A stretch of DNA of 15,064 nucleotides from Cyanobacteria bacterium T3Sed10_376R1m (GTDB taxonomy: Bacteria > Cyanobacteriota > Cyanobacteriia > Cyanobacteriales > Cyanobacteriaceae), in NCBI GenBank assembly GCA_003566215.1, contig PXEJ01000131.1:1-15064 (forward strand), written 5' to 3'. Position 1 is the stretch's first letter. Each line of letters begins with the position of its first letter. Of the stretch, positions 1-5,761 are shown piece by piece. The notes under the pieces are model-generated. The model searched no databases. It saw only the letters and a program-made list of their open reading frames with translations, and was not told where the DNA came from. The position numbers and the translations under genes were made by a program.

Positions 1-1153
1 CACCCATGGATATGACTACCGGTTTTTCTTGGGCGGTTATTTCTAATTCTCGGGCAATTTGTTCAGATGCGATCGCACTTCCCCCCGGGCTATTGATACG
101 TACTACAACCCCTTTTATATTATCGTCTTCCCTAATTTTAACAACTTGTTGAACGATGCGATCGGCCCCTACTTCTCCCACTCTACCCTGACCATCAACA
201 ATGCTACCATCTAAATAAAGCAAAGCAATTTTATCTTTGACAGTTTGATTTGTTTTGTGAAGAGAAAGGTATTTACCAATAGTAATTTCTGGTAAAGAAT
301 CGCTATTTTCATTATTACTAATAGTCAATAAATTATTATTTACTTCATCAAGATAACTCAGATTATCAATTAATTCTAATTCTTGAGCTTCTTCTGCTCT
401 CAAAATACCAATTGTATTAGCAATATTATTAATATTATTAGTAGTTATACTTCTGTTTTCTGTTATACCATTCGTATATAAATCCCATAGATTTGTGATT
501 AATTCTTGAGTTTGTAACTCACTTTCAGGACTAAAATCATTACGGGTAAAAGGTTCGACGGCGGATTTGTATTTACCCACCCTAATAACTTCAACACCAA
601 CACCATATTTCTCTAAGGCATCAGCAAAGAATAATTGAGCCGAGCTTAAACCATTCATTTCCATTGAACCTAAAGGATTTAAGTGAATTTCATCGGCCAT
701 AGAAGTCAGAAAATAATCTTTTTCCCCCGCAGAAATATTATAAGCAATAATTTTTTTACCACTTGCTTTAAAATTTTCTAGGGCTGTTCTAATTTCAGCT
801 AGGCTACCATAGCCTGTGTTGATATTTCCTTTACTACCATCTAAAAATAAAGCGGAAATACGATCATCTTGAGCTGCTTTATTTATGGCCGTGGTAATTT
901 GTCTAAGGGTTAAAACATTAACATCTTCTGCTCCTAAAATAGATGATAAATTGCGATCGCTATTGCTATCATTAATTTGACTACTAAGATTAAAAACTAA
1001 TACCGATTGATTTTCTATTTGAGGAGCACTACTACTCATCACCAAAGCCATAAAAAAGAAAAATAGTCCTCCAGCACTAAGGGCAAAAAAGAAAAATAAA
1101 CCAGCTAAACTACCGATAAAACTAGCAAAAGTTTGTTGTAAAAATTTTTTCAT
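1..1153 (-). CDS. sppA: Signal peptide peptidase SppA (protease IV), N-terminal part; C-terminus lies outside the window
   Basis: Membrane-anchored serine protease that degrades leftover signal peptides and, in cyanobacteria, is linked to light acclimation (family knowledge). I translated the minus strand from ATG at 1153; the frame stays open to the window edge, giving about 384 codons. A hydrophobic stretch at residues 10-40 looks like the membrane anchor. The motif VGKYKSAVEPF near residues 192-202 matches the SppA general-base region, with K196 as the likely catalytic lysine (equivalent to E. coli K209). The second domain has GVVVRINSPGGSA. The visible protein ends at KPVVISMG, just before the expected AASGGY segment that carries the nucleophilic serine, so the serine is not in this window. 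The downstream reading direction is leftward, and the nearest gene upstream is the DUF3177-like gene about 216 bp away. The identification is firm; completeness cannot be judged. Confidence 0.95.
   Translation of the reverse strand, partial: MKKFLQQTFASFIGSLAGLFFFFALSAGGLFFFFMALVMSSSAPQIENQSVLVFNLSSQINDSNSDRNLSSILGAEDVNVLTLRQITTAINKAAQDDRISALFLDGSKGNINTGYGSLAEIRTALENFKASGKKIIAYNISAGEKDYFLTSMADEIHLNPLGSMEMNGLSSAQLFFADALEKYGVGVEVIRVGKYKSAVEPFTRNDFSPESELQTQELITNLWDLYTNGITENRSITTNNINNIANTIGILRAEEAQELELIDNLSYLDEVNNNLLTISNNENSDSLPEITIGKYLSLHKTNQTVKDKIALLYLDGSIVDGQGRVGEVGADRIVQQVVKIREDDNIKGVVVRINSPGGSAIASEQIARELEITAQEKPVVISMG
69..76. repeat. HIP1 octamer GCGATCGC (first of twelve)
   Basis: HIP1 is a palindromic octamer hugely over-represented in many cyanobacterial genomes. 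Further exact copies start at 953, 1794, 3917, 6086, 6947, 8565, 11416, 11919, 13176, 13443 and 13891. All lie inside coding regions. They support a cyanobacterial chromosomal origin and show that both the dndC-like gene and its neighbours carry the host signature. Confidence 0.95.
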
Positions 1154-1227
1154 GGTTAAGTTTTAATCCCTATCCTTAAGGGCTTTTTTTTATGGTATCA
1201 GATCATAATTAGGAGTTGATGAAAATT

Positions 1228-1245
1228 TTATCTTACCGAAGATAA
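1228..1245 (-). terminator. Weak AT-rich hairpin between the DUF3177-like gene and sppA
   Basis: Perfect 7-bp inverted repeat TTATCTT/AAGATAA with a 4-base loop. On the minus strand it is followed by AAATTTTC, only a short T-run. It could end transcripts from the DUF3177-like gene, whose stop is about 125 bp upstream, or sit in the sppA leader. The stem is AT-rich and the case is weak. Confidence 0.25.
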
Positions 1246-1369
1246 TTAATTATTAATAATTGTGAGATTTAATTTTCATAATTTTTTTTATGTTATGATA
1301 TTCAAAGTTTATCTATTTGAAAAGGGCTTATTTTTTAAAATTAAACCCTATCTAACAGTCAAAATTTGG

Positions 1370-1963
1370 TTATTGTTCGATGGCAATTCTACCTTGTTTG
1401 ACAAGGCGAAAAGCCAGAAAATAAAGAAAATAAATTCCATAGATGATTAAACCAGACATCCCCAAAAAGCCTAAAAGTCCGGTGGTAGCATTAGGATGAA
1501 ACCAGCTTTTATAGTGCCAAGGCGCTTGTAACCATACTCGACAACTGGTATCTATTGCCGCATTTTCCGAGAAAGTACAACCCAAGAAAGGGGCAAATGC
1601 GATGGCGCTGACAATGCCATAAATAGAAGTTGCCCAACGCCATGAAGTAAGAACTAATTTTAGAGGACTTTTTGGTAAATCATTAATTTCATCATTAACA
1701 TCAACCCAAAACCAAAGACCAATTACAATTAAAAAGTGTCCTACAAACCATGCAATGTAGCCAATTTGCCACACAGGAATAAACAAATAAATGGCGATCG
1801 CCAATAAACTTGCCACACGCCAATAAATCAACATCAAACGCTGAATAGAAGCGATTTTAGAAAATAAACCCCAAATAGATAAACCAACGGGAAACAATAA
1901 ACACAAAAGTAAAAATAACTTGTAATTAGTCCAAACCAAAGCAGTTAACAACGTATCTTCCAT
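1370..1963 (-). CDS. Probable DUF3177-family cyanobacterial membrane protein
   Basis: Integral membrane protein of unknown function. The preferred reading starts at ATG 1963 (MEDTLLTALVWTNYK) and gives 197 residues. The frame can be extended upstream to a GTG at 2011, but that start lies inside the terminator-like hairpin following cp12, so the internal ATG is chosen. About five hydrophobic segments are visible, including LFLLLCLLFPVGLSIWGLF near the N-terminus and LLGFLGMSGLIIYGIYFLYF near the C-terminus. A conserved-looking block around WRWATSIYGIVSAIAFAPFL, then GCTF, two cysteines and WLQAPWHYKSWFHP resembles what I remember of DUF3177, a family restricted to cyanobacteria. The family call is from memory of the pattern and is moderately sure. 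It lies downstream of cp12 on the same strand. Confidence 0.7.
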   Translation of the reverse strand: MEDTLLTALVWTNYKLFLLLCLLFPVGLSIWGLFSKIASIQRLMLIYWRVASLLAIAIYLFIPVWQIGYIAWFVGHFLIVIGLWFWVDVNDEINDLPKSPLKLVLTSWRWATSIYGIVSAIAFAPFLGCTFSENAAIDTSCRVWLQAPWHYKSWFHPNATTGLLGFLGMSGLIIYGIYFLYFLAFRLVKQGRIAIEQ

Positions 1964-1985
1964 AATAAAAACTAAATAGATTACC

Positions 1986-2012
1986 CATAAAAATAGGTGG
2001 GAAATCCCCACC
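1986..2012 (-). terminator. Intrinsic terminator-like hairpin downstream of cp12
   Basis: On the minus strand GGTGGG, a 5-base loop GATTT and CCCACC form a perfect GC-rich 6-bp stem (1996-2012), followed by TATTTTTA. It starts about 32 bp after the cp12 stop codon. It is the best reason to start the next gene at 1963 rather than at the upstream GTG. Confidence 0.65.
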
Positions 2013-2043
2013 CTTAGCTTTAATTAACCAGCAAATTGAATGA

Positions 2044-2268
2044 TTAGTCTTCATAGACACGACACTCAGCCGCATCAGGATTATCATCACAATACCGCTC
2101 TAAAGAAGTTTTTTTGGTTTGGCCTTCTTTTTGGTGAGAAGCTTCAGCTTGTAATTCTTCTACTGCATCCCAAGCCGCTGCACATTTATCAGCATCAGCA
2201 CCATCAGTGCTACATACTTCCCTAGCTTGTTTTAATTCTTCTTGAATTTGTTCTTGTATATTGCTCAT
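2044..2268 (-). CDS. cp12: CP12, redox regulator of the Calvin cycle
   Basis: Small, partly disordered protein that under oxidising (dark) conditions forms disulfides and ties glyceraldehyde-3-phosphate dehydrogenase and phosphoribulokinase into an inactive complex, shutting down carbon fixation; thioredoxin reverses this (family knowledge). The 74 residues match the classic length. Both cysteine pairs are present: C19/C29 in the N-terminal part and C60/C69 in the C-terminal part. The core AWDAVEELQAEASHQ is the CP12 signature, and the end, YCDDNPDAAECRVYED, is the GAPDH-binding tail. The start is ATG 2268; no strong Shine-Dalgarno is visible. An ArsR-type gene ends 94 bp upstream on the same strand, and a terminator-like hairpin follows. 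Identification is very secure. Confidence 0.97.
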   Translation of the reverse strand: MSNIQEQIQEELKQAREVCSTDGADADKCAAAWDAVEELQAEASHQKEGQTKKTSLERYCDDNPDAAECRVYED

Positions 2269-2294
2269 AATTTTGATACCTGTAATTTTTTTTA

Positions 2295-2317
2295 GTTATC
2301 CTACTATAGGATATAAC
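2295..2317 (-). promoter_or_regulatory. Inverted repeat upstream of cp12, possible operator or promoter element
   Basis: GTTATCCTA and TAGGATATAAC form a near-perfect inverted repeat (one extra T in one arm) around a 3-base centre, 27 bp from the cp12 start. On the minus strand the centre contains TATAGT, an acceptable -10 hexamer, so a bound protein could block cp12 transcription. No matching -35 is evident. It lacks a downstream T-run on the minus strand, so it is not a good terminator for the ArsR gene. Confidence 0.4.
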
Positions 2318-2362
2318 AGAAAACAGATATTTGTTATGAGGATAATGCTACCATTGAGCAAA

Positions 2363-2761
2363 TTAAGGACAATCAATTTCGTCTAAATGGTTGGTTACCG
2401 CTCGATATAATTCTAAAACATGATGATCTAAAAGACGATAATAAACCCTTCTTCCTCTTTTTTGATAAGCGACCAAACGCATAGATTTCAGAGTTCGTAG
2501 CTGATGAGATACTGCCGATTCACTCATTTTTAACATAGCCGCCAAATCACAAACGCACAATTCTTCTTGTGCTAACACCGATAAAATTCGTAAACGGTTA
2601 GAATCACCTAAAAGGCTAAAAAAATCAGCCATTCTTTGAGCTTTTTCATGGGTTAAAATTTGACCATCAAACAAAGTTAATAAGTTACTATCCACCTCAT
2701 GGGGAGAACAAGACATTAACTCATTTTTTGATTGAGTAACATTAGCAGAAGGGGTATTCAT
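2363..2761 (-). CDS. ArsR/SmtB-family metal-sensing repressor (ZiaR/SmtB type)
   Basis: Winged-helix DNA-binding dimer that releases its operator on binding metal ions (family knowledge). The 132 residues have the SmtB layout. The recognition helix segment is SESAVSHQLRTLKSMRLV (80-97) and the wing is KRGRRVYYRL. The alpha-5 zinc site is complete: D112, H114, H125 and E128, with exactly the spacing of SmtB D104/H106/H117/E120. An alpha-3N site of the ZiaR/CadC type is also possible: C69 and C71 in ELCVCDLA, plus C18 and H21 in the N-terminal arm. The likely ligand is therefore Zn(II) or a similar soft or borderline metal. No metal exporter or metallothionein gene lies beside it, which is unusual because these regulators generally sit next to their target. 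The start is ATG 2761. Confidence 0.92.
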   Translation of the reverse strand: MNTPSANVTQSKNELMSCSPHEVDSNLLTLFDGQILTHEKAQRMADFFSLLGDSNRLRILSVLAQEELCVCDLAAMLKMSESAVSHQLRTLKSMRLVAYQKRGRRVYYRLLDHHVLELYRAVTNHLDEIDCP

Positions 2762-2821
2762 AGTGGATAATTAATAGTGGACAAAACCCCATAGGGGAAT
2801 GATTGATAGTTGAAATTTTAA

Positions 2822-2850
2822 ATTTTTTATTCTTTAAGTGTGAACGTCAA
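2822..2850 (-). promoter_or_regulatory. Possible promoter of the ArsR-family gene
   Basis: Minus-strand TTGACG (2850-2845) is a good -35, followed 15 to 17 bases later by A-rich hexamers such as TAAAAA or AAAAAT as weak -10 candidates. The predicted leader would be about 55-60 nt and contain a small CCCC-TAT-GGGG hairpin followed by TTTT. The -10 is poor, so confidence is low. Confidence 0.3.
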
Positions 2851-2908
2851 AAATTGAAATTATCTGTTTATCTTTATGAGTAAAAAATTACAGAAATTTT
2901 TGATTTAT

Positions 2909-3256
2909 TTAACTGTTAACGGTGGCAAGATACTGTTCTAAATCTTCTACTAAACGGGTCAATTCTGCCTCAGAAGTTAATCTTAAGCGATCATCCCTGA
3001 CGGTAATAAGAACCTTCGCAGCAAAAGGTCCAGGATAGATATTGGGATTACAAAACACTTCCAAGAAAACATCTCCAGTGTGTTGATATTCCATTGCTTG
3101 TTGACGATTTGGTTTTCCTCCTGCCTTGGCATTGAGGGCAATTTCTTTTAAACTCTGCATTAAAATACTAATTTCTTGTTTTAGTTTTTGTGCTGCGTTC
3201 TCACTAAAGGTAAAAGAAACTGAACCTTGAGTTAAATTAATGGTAAATTGATTCAT
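2909..3256 (-). CDS. Conserved-looking hypothetical protein, 115 residues
   Basis: I do not recognise this protein. It is soluble, with no signal peptide or membrane segment. Its layout is a short beta-rich start (NQFTINLTQGSVSFTF), an amphipathic helix around residues 20-45, a linker with GGKPNRQQ, a second strand region with EVFCNPNIYPGPFAAKVLI (66-84), and a C-terminal acidic helix with SEAELTRLVEDLEQYL (95-110). The regular codon use and good coding structure argue it is real. It is read divergently from rsmI, with 51 bp between the two starts. The start is ATG 3256. The C-terminal helix looks like a partner-binding element, but no function can be assigned. Confidence 0.75.
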   Translation of the reverse strand: MNQFTINLTQGSVSFTFSENAAQKLKQEISILMQSLKEIALNAKAGGKPNRQQAMEYQHTGDVFLEVFCNPNIYPGPFAAKVLITVRDDRLRLTSEAELTRLVEDLEQYLATVNS

Positions 3257-3296
3257 GGAGATTTTTTTTATAGTACAATTATTATTGCTCCTTGTT

Positions 3297-3300
3297 AGGA
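3297..3300 (+). promoter_or_regulatory. rsmI: Shine-Dalgarno AGGA for rsmI, supports a GTG start
   Basis: AGGA sits 7 bases before GTG at 3308. RsmI homologues begin within a few residues of GTLYLVATPIG, so the GTG is the natural start. Confidence 0.6.
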
Positions 3301-3307
3301 TTTTACA

Positions 3308-4177
3308 GTGATTGGCACACTTTATCTAGTAGCGACCCCCATTGGTAATCTCGAAGACATGACTTTTCGGGGGTTAAGAATTTTACAAACAGTGGATTTG
3401 ATTGCCGCCGAAGATACTCGTCACACAAAAAAATTATTGCATCACTATCAGGTTAAAACGTCGATAATTAGCTATCATGAGCATAATCATCAGGGTAGAA
3501 TTGCTGATTTTTTAACTAGGTTACAACAAGGGGAAACTATTGCTTTAGTTACGGATGCTGGTACTCCCGCTATTTCTGATCCGGGCTATCATTTAGTGAT
3601 TAGCTGTATTGACCATAATATCAATGTTATTCCTATTCCGGGGGCAAATGCGGCTATTAATGGTTTAATTGCTTCGGGCTTGCCTACGGATAAATTTATT
3701 TTTGAGGGTTTTTTACCTACGAAGAAAAAGTTAAGAAATGATTTGTTAAGTCAGTTACAGGGGGAAAAACGGACGATTATTTTTTATGAAGCCCCCCACC
3801 GTCTCCGTAAAACATTAGACGATTTTGCTCAAGTTTTTGGTTTGTCAAGAAAGATTACCCTAGCTAGGGAATTGACTAAGTTACATGAAGATTTTTGGCG
3901 TGGTACAGTGGCAAGTGCGATCGCACTTTATCAAGAGAATCAACCCAGAGGAGAATATACAATTATTTTGGCAGGAAATGAAAATAAAGAAATACTAGAG
4001 CTATCTCCCCAACAAATAAAAGAAGAAATAATCAAACTATTACAACAAGGAATGAGCAAAAGCGAAGCAAGTCAACACATCGCTCAATTTACAACCCTCT
4101 CCCGTCGGGAAATTTATCGTTTATCCCTTAATTTGTCAACTTCTGAAAATGAAACATTATTCCCTACACAAGACTGA
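3308..4177 (+). CDS. rsmI: 16S rRNA (cytidine-1402-2'-O)-methyltransferase RsmI
   Basis: Uses S-adenosylmethionine to 2'-O-methylate C1402 in the decoding centre of 16S rRNA (established for the family). The 289 residues match the usual length. The N-terminal GTLYLVATPIGNLEDMTFR, followed by AEDTRHTKKLL, LVTDAGTPAISDPGY, IPGANAAI and FYEAPHRL, are the standard RsmI/tetrapyrrole-methylase-fold motifs; the GTP-like loop of this fold binds SAM. The C-terminal part (about 235-275) carries the helical segment with SKSEASQHIAQFTTLSRREIY typical of the family's C-terminal domain. The start codon is GTG, backed by an AGGA ribosome site. It stands alone: the divergent neighbour is unrecognised and the next gene is a separate ABC binding protein 118 bp downstream. 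Confidence 0.96.
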   Translation: MIGTLYLVATPIGNLEDMTFRGLRILQTVDLIAAEDTRHTKKLLHHYQVKTSIISYHEHNHQGRIADFLTRLQQGETIALVTDAGTPAISDPGYHLVISCIDHNINVIPIPGANAAINGLIASGLPTDKFIFEGFLPTKKKLRNDLLSQLQGEKRTIIFYEAPHRLRKTLDDFAQVFGLSRKITLARELTKLHEDFWRGTVASAIALYQENQPRGEYTIILAGNENKEILELSPQQIKEEIIKLLQQGMSKSEASQHIAQFTTLSRREIYRLSLNLSTSENETLFPTQD

Positions 4178-4295
4178 CACAAAACAAGATGAAAACTTGC
4201 GAAATTTTTCCTTAGACGAAACAACTAAAATGTGTAAAAACAAGCAACTGGTGATATAGAATTTTAACTAAATCTTAACTTTACAAAAAATAATA

Positions 4296-5603
4296 ATGAA
4301 AAATCAAAAAATTAAACTATTTTTAACCCTACTAATCAGCTTAAACTGGTTTACCGTTGCCTGTGGGATTTTTGGCACTACCACTACTCCCGAAAATGGA
4401 GAACCCACTCCCCCCCCTATCGCCTCCGAAGGAGGACTAAAATTAGGATCACTTTTTCCCACCACAGGAGATTTAGCTTCCATAGGGCAAAATATGCCCA
4501 TTGCCGCTCAACTAGCTGTTGATACCATTAATGCTTGTGGAGGAGTAAATGGAGAACCAGTTACCCTCGTAAAAGAAGATGATCAAACAGATCCGGGGGC
4601 TGGTAGTGCTGCTATGACAAAACTAGCAGAAGTAGATCGAGTTAATGCTGTAGTTGGCTCATTTGCCAGTAGTGTATCCACCGCCGCCCTTGATGTTGCC
4701 GTCAGGAATAAAGTAATGATGGTGTCTCCCGGAAGCACCAGCCCTGTATTTACCGAACGGGCACAAAATGGAGAATTTGACGGATACTGGGCCCGTACCG
4801 CACCCCCTGACACTTACCAAGCTCAAGCCCTAGCCGCTCTTGCCCGAAAACAAGGTTTTACCCAAGTTTCCACCGTCGTCATTAATAACGATTATGGTGT
4901 TGGTTTTGAACAACAATTTAATCAATCCTTCACAGATTTAGGCGGTACTGTGTTAAATCAAAATCGTCCTGTACGTTATGACCCAAGGGCTACAACCTTA
5001 GATAGTGAAGCAGGATCAGCTTTTGCTAATAATACCCAAGCTGTAGCCGCAATTCTTTATGCTGAGACTGGAAGTTTGTTACTGCAAGCCGCTTTTCAAC
5101 AAGGTTTAATGAATGATGTAACCGTGCTTTTAACCGATGGAGTTTATTCTGAAGATTTTACCGAACAAGTAGGAAAAAAAGCTGATGGTACGTCTATTAT
5201 TGCTGGAGCTTTAGGCACTGTACCGGGGGCTGATGGTCAAGCCCTAGAAGCCTTGACAACTCTTTGGAGAGATTCTACTAATAGTGATTTAACGGCTTTT
5301 GTTCCCCATACATGGGATGCCACAGTTTTGTTAATGTTGGCGGCACAAGCGGCAGGGAACAACTCTGGAGAAGCTATCAGAACTACTATTAGGGATGTTT
5401 CTGGTGGTGATGGTGTAGAAGTAACTGATCCTTGTGAGGCAATGGAGTTGATTCGTCAAGGGGAAACTATTAATTATCAGGGAGCTAGTGGTAATGTTGA
5501 TATTGATGAAAATGGAGATGTTGTAGGGGTTTATGATGTTTGGACGGTAAACCCTGATGGTAGCCTATCTGTGATTGATAATATTGCACCTATTATTGAT
5601 TAA
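4296..5603 (+). CDS. ABC-transporter substrate-binding lipoprotein, branched-chain/neutral amino-acid type (LivJ/NatB-like)
   Basis: Periplasmic binding protein of the Peripla_BP_6 (Leu/Ile/Val-binding) family, expected to deliver amino acids or similar small solutes to an inner-membrane ABC importer. The 435-residue protein starts with a lipoprotein signal: KIKLFLTLLISLNWF and a lipobox-like TVAC with C23 as the lipid-modified cysteine (Thr at -3 is slightly atypical). A Pro/Thr-rich linker (28-40) follows. Family motifs are KLGSLFPTTGDLASIGQ (49-65), AVVGSFASSVS, VINNDYGVGF and the end block VVGVYDVW. C81 and C380 could form a disulfide. Cyanobacterial NatB of the neutral amino-acid system is the closest named relative I can think of, but the substrate cannot be read from the sequence. 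No permease or ATPase genes adjoin it, so it probably works with subunits encoded elsewhere. Confidence 0.92.
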   Translation: MKNQKIKLFLTLLISLNWFTVACGIFGTTTTPENGEPTPPPIASEGGLKLGSLFPTTGDLASIGQNMPIAAQLAVDTINACGGVNGEPVTLVKEDDQTDPGAGSAAMTKLAEVDRVNAVVGSFASSVSTAALDVAVRNKVMMVSPGSTSPVFTERAQNGEFDGYWARTAPPDTYQAQALAALARKQGFTQVSTVVINNDYGVGFEQQFNQSFTDLGGTVLNQNRPVRYDPRATTLDSEAGSAFANNTQAVAAILYAETGSLLLQAAFQQGLMNDVTVLLTDGVYSEDFTEQVGKKADGTSIIAGALGTVPGADGQALEALTTLWRDSTNSDLTAFVPHTWDATVLLMLAAQAAGNNSGEAIRTTIRDVSGGDGVEVTDPCEAMELIRQGETINYQGASGNVDIDENGDVVGVYDVWTVNPDGSLSVIDNIAPIID

Positions 5604-5632
5604 ATGTTAAAGGCAAAGTGTCTGGTGGTGGA

Positions 5633-5652
5633 GGACGTAGCATACTACGTCC
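5633..5652. repeat. Perfect 8-bp inverted repeat at the convergent gene junction
   Basis: GGACGTAG, loop CATA, CTACGTCC, 30 bp after the stop of the substrate-binding protein and 110 bp before the stop of the opposing gene. It can form a stable hairpin on either strand, but neither side has a T-run, so it is not a classical intrinsic terminator. Similar ACGTAGCAT-centred palindromes occur as dispersed repeats in some cyanobacteria as far as I recall; this may be such a copy, or a bidirectional transcript end. Confidence 0.6.
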
Positions 5653-5761
5653 GTACAGGTATTAGGTTAAAGAATTCACTCAAACCTGCTCAAATCCAAT
5701 ATTCTCATATCGAACTGAGGTTACGTTGGGCTTCTTGTCGAAAATACGATAAAAAATAATG

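Noticed and set aside
1169..1192. CCCTATCCTTAAGGG followed by eight T on the plus strand, looking like a terminator
   Set aside because: Only about 4 bp of stem, and no plus-strand gene precedes it; it lies in the leader of minus-strand sppA.
1262..1450. Plus-strand ORF of 62 codons between sppA and the DUF3177-like gene
   Set aside because: Low-complexity, Phe/Lys-rich translation of AT-rich spacer that runs into the 3' end of the opposing gene; no ribosome site.
2040..2225. His-rich plus-strand ORF of 61 codons opposite cp12
   Set aside because: Fully antisense to the unmistakable cp12 gene; its His/Gln richness is a by-product of the complementary codons.
4186..4218. CAAG-ATGAAAA-CTTG then ATTTTT after rsmI, as a terminator
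   Set aside because: The stem is only 4 bp and the T-run is not directly adjacent; too weak to annotate.
4178..4295. Possible NtcA site or strong promoter before the amino-acid binding protein
   Set aside because: No GTA-N8-TAC is present, and the TATAGA at 4255-4260 has no convincing -35 partner.
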